Shown piece after piece: positions 63,591 through 64,000 of a stretch of DNA of 64,000 bases. How positions within the stretch are numbered: position 1 is the first letter of the stretch; every line of letters starts with the position of its first letter. Under the pieces are notes generated by a model. The model did no database searches. It was not told the origin of the DNA and saw nothing but the letters and a program-made list of their open reading frames with translations. The stretch comes from Phaeobacter bryozoorum (lineage in GTDB: Bacteria; Pseudomonadota; Alphaproteobacteria; Rhodobacterales; Rhodobacteraceae): NCBI RefSeq assembly GCF_041893525.1, contig NZ_CP169068.1, one strand, 5' to 3'. Both the position numbers and the translations under genes were made by a program.

Positions 63591-63902
63591 ATGCGAGCGC
63601 GGATTTATCGGCCAGCCAAGAATGCCATGACCTCCGGTATGGCCAAGACCCGCAAATGGGTCCTGGATTTCGTGCCCACCAGCGCGCGGGAAGTGGATCC
63701 GCTGATGGGCTGGACCTCCTCACATGACACCCAAAGCCAGGTCCGCCTGCGGTTCGACACCAAGGAAGCGGCGCTGGAATACGCCGAGGCCAATGGCATC
63801 GACGCCATCGTGACCGAACCAAAGACCCGCAAGGCCAACATCCGGGCGGGCGGCTACGGCGAAAACTTCGCCACCAACCGCCGCGCCCCCTGGACGCACT
63901 AG
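63591..63902 (+). CDS. ETC complex I subunit (NDUFS4 / 18-kDa type)
   Basis: 103 residues of the PF04800 family, the alphaproteobacterial relative of mitochondrial NDUFS4. Typical blocks are MRARIYRPAKNAMTSGMA, WVLDFVPTSAREVDPLMGWTSS and QVRLRFDTKEAALEYAEANG. It is an accessory subunit of NADH:quinone oxidoreductase. GAGGAGA precedes ATG 63591. It is not near a nuo operon, which is usual. Confidence 0.94.
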   Translation: MRARIYRPAKNAMTSGMAKTRKWVLDFVPTSAREVDPLMGWTSSHDTQSQVRLRFDTKEAALEYAEANGIDAIVTEPKTRKANIRAGGYGENFATNRRAPWTH

Positions 63903-63905
63903 GGT

Positions 63906-64000
63906 TGTAAATCGGGGCAAAGTTGTCTCGGAATTGGGGCAAGGATGTCGCGAAGTCGAGCTCCAATCAACATGTAGAGTGCTCACTGGGTGCCCTGTCT
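63906..64000. mobile_element. Possible end of an IS21-like insertion sequence (truncated by window edge)
   Basis: Just after the NDUFS4 stop, TGTAAATCGGGGCAAAGTTGTC begins a pair of imperfect 21-bp direct repeats (63912-63932 and 63934-63954) sharing the pattern GGGGCAA.G..TGTC.CG at a 22-base period. Multiple short repeats inside a TG-starting end are typical of IS21-family termini. No transposase is visible within the window, so this is tentative. Confidence 0.3.

Overview
This is a GC-rich (roughly 60-65%) chromosomal segment of an alphaproteobacterium, almost certainly a marine Rhodobacteraceae of the Roseobacter group (Phaeobacter/Ruegeria-like). The evidence is an RpoH-type sigma factor with a sigma-E-like promoter, an ETC complex I NDUFS4-type subunit, class I lysyl-tRNA synthetase, mreBCD-mrdA-rodA cell-wall genes, and many ATGA-type overlapping starts. 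No rRNA, tRNA or CRISPR array was seen.

Layout. 1-1937: end of rsmI, the yraN nuclease-like gene and gshB, in one direction. 1959-5468 (minus): comM, a glutathione S-transferase, and a phosphoglycerate-mutase-fold phosphatase overlapping cobU. 5703-12263 (plus): rpoH2 behind a sigma-E-like promoter, a ChaN-like lipoprotein-type gene, coaBC-dut-membrane-anchored MoeB-like enzyme, then an amino-acid ABC binding protein and permease with no adjacent ATPase. 12360-19003: M3 oligopeptidase, an orphan flavin-dependent halogenase homologue, and ghrA plus a VOC protein divergent from a LysR regulator. 19011-24705 (minus): the elongasome operon mreB-mreC-mreD-mrdA-rodA. 25042-30508: a Tat-exported agmatine deiminase, rlmJ (frameshifted), leuA behind a putative leucine leader peptide/attenuator, and a secreted protein made of 18 MORN repeats. 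30679-41571: nadE, a PAS-GAF-GGDEF cyclase, gltX, DUF2254, a gamma-glutamylcyclotransferase-fold protein, an NsrR-type regulator under an FNR-like box, and ybbA/ybbP (frameshifted). 41623-48703: tesA, cspA, an L,D-transpeptidase, an outer-membrane beta-barrel protein, trxC (frameshifted), three paralogous two-helix micro-proteins, and ettA. 48914-63902: nadD, an EamA exporter, dacB, GNAT, TerB-like, lysK, DUF4864, a beta-helix tail-fibre-like protein, an outer-membrane-type protein, ABM, UspA, a zinc-ribbon protein, a divergent pair of small envelope proteins, uvrB and an NDUFS4-type subunit. The last 95 bases look like the end of an insertion sequence.

Most of the window is core housekeeping. 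The parts that stand out are regulatory or orphan: a leaderless Leu-rich leader peptide with a hairpin before leuA; a symmetric pair of GGAACC-N16-xGTT promoters between two small membrane-protein genes; an FNR/NnrR-type box before nsrR; a sigma-E-like promoter before rpoH2; a tandem family of tiny membrane proteins; an orphan halogenase homologue; and a lone tail-fibre-like gene that may belong to a gene transfer agent.

Three genes (rlmJ, ybbP, trxC) each carry a single-base loss in or beside a G/C run. Three such lesions in 20 kb of otherwise intact core genes look more like consensus errors than decay, so the three should be checked before being called pseudogenes.
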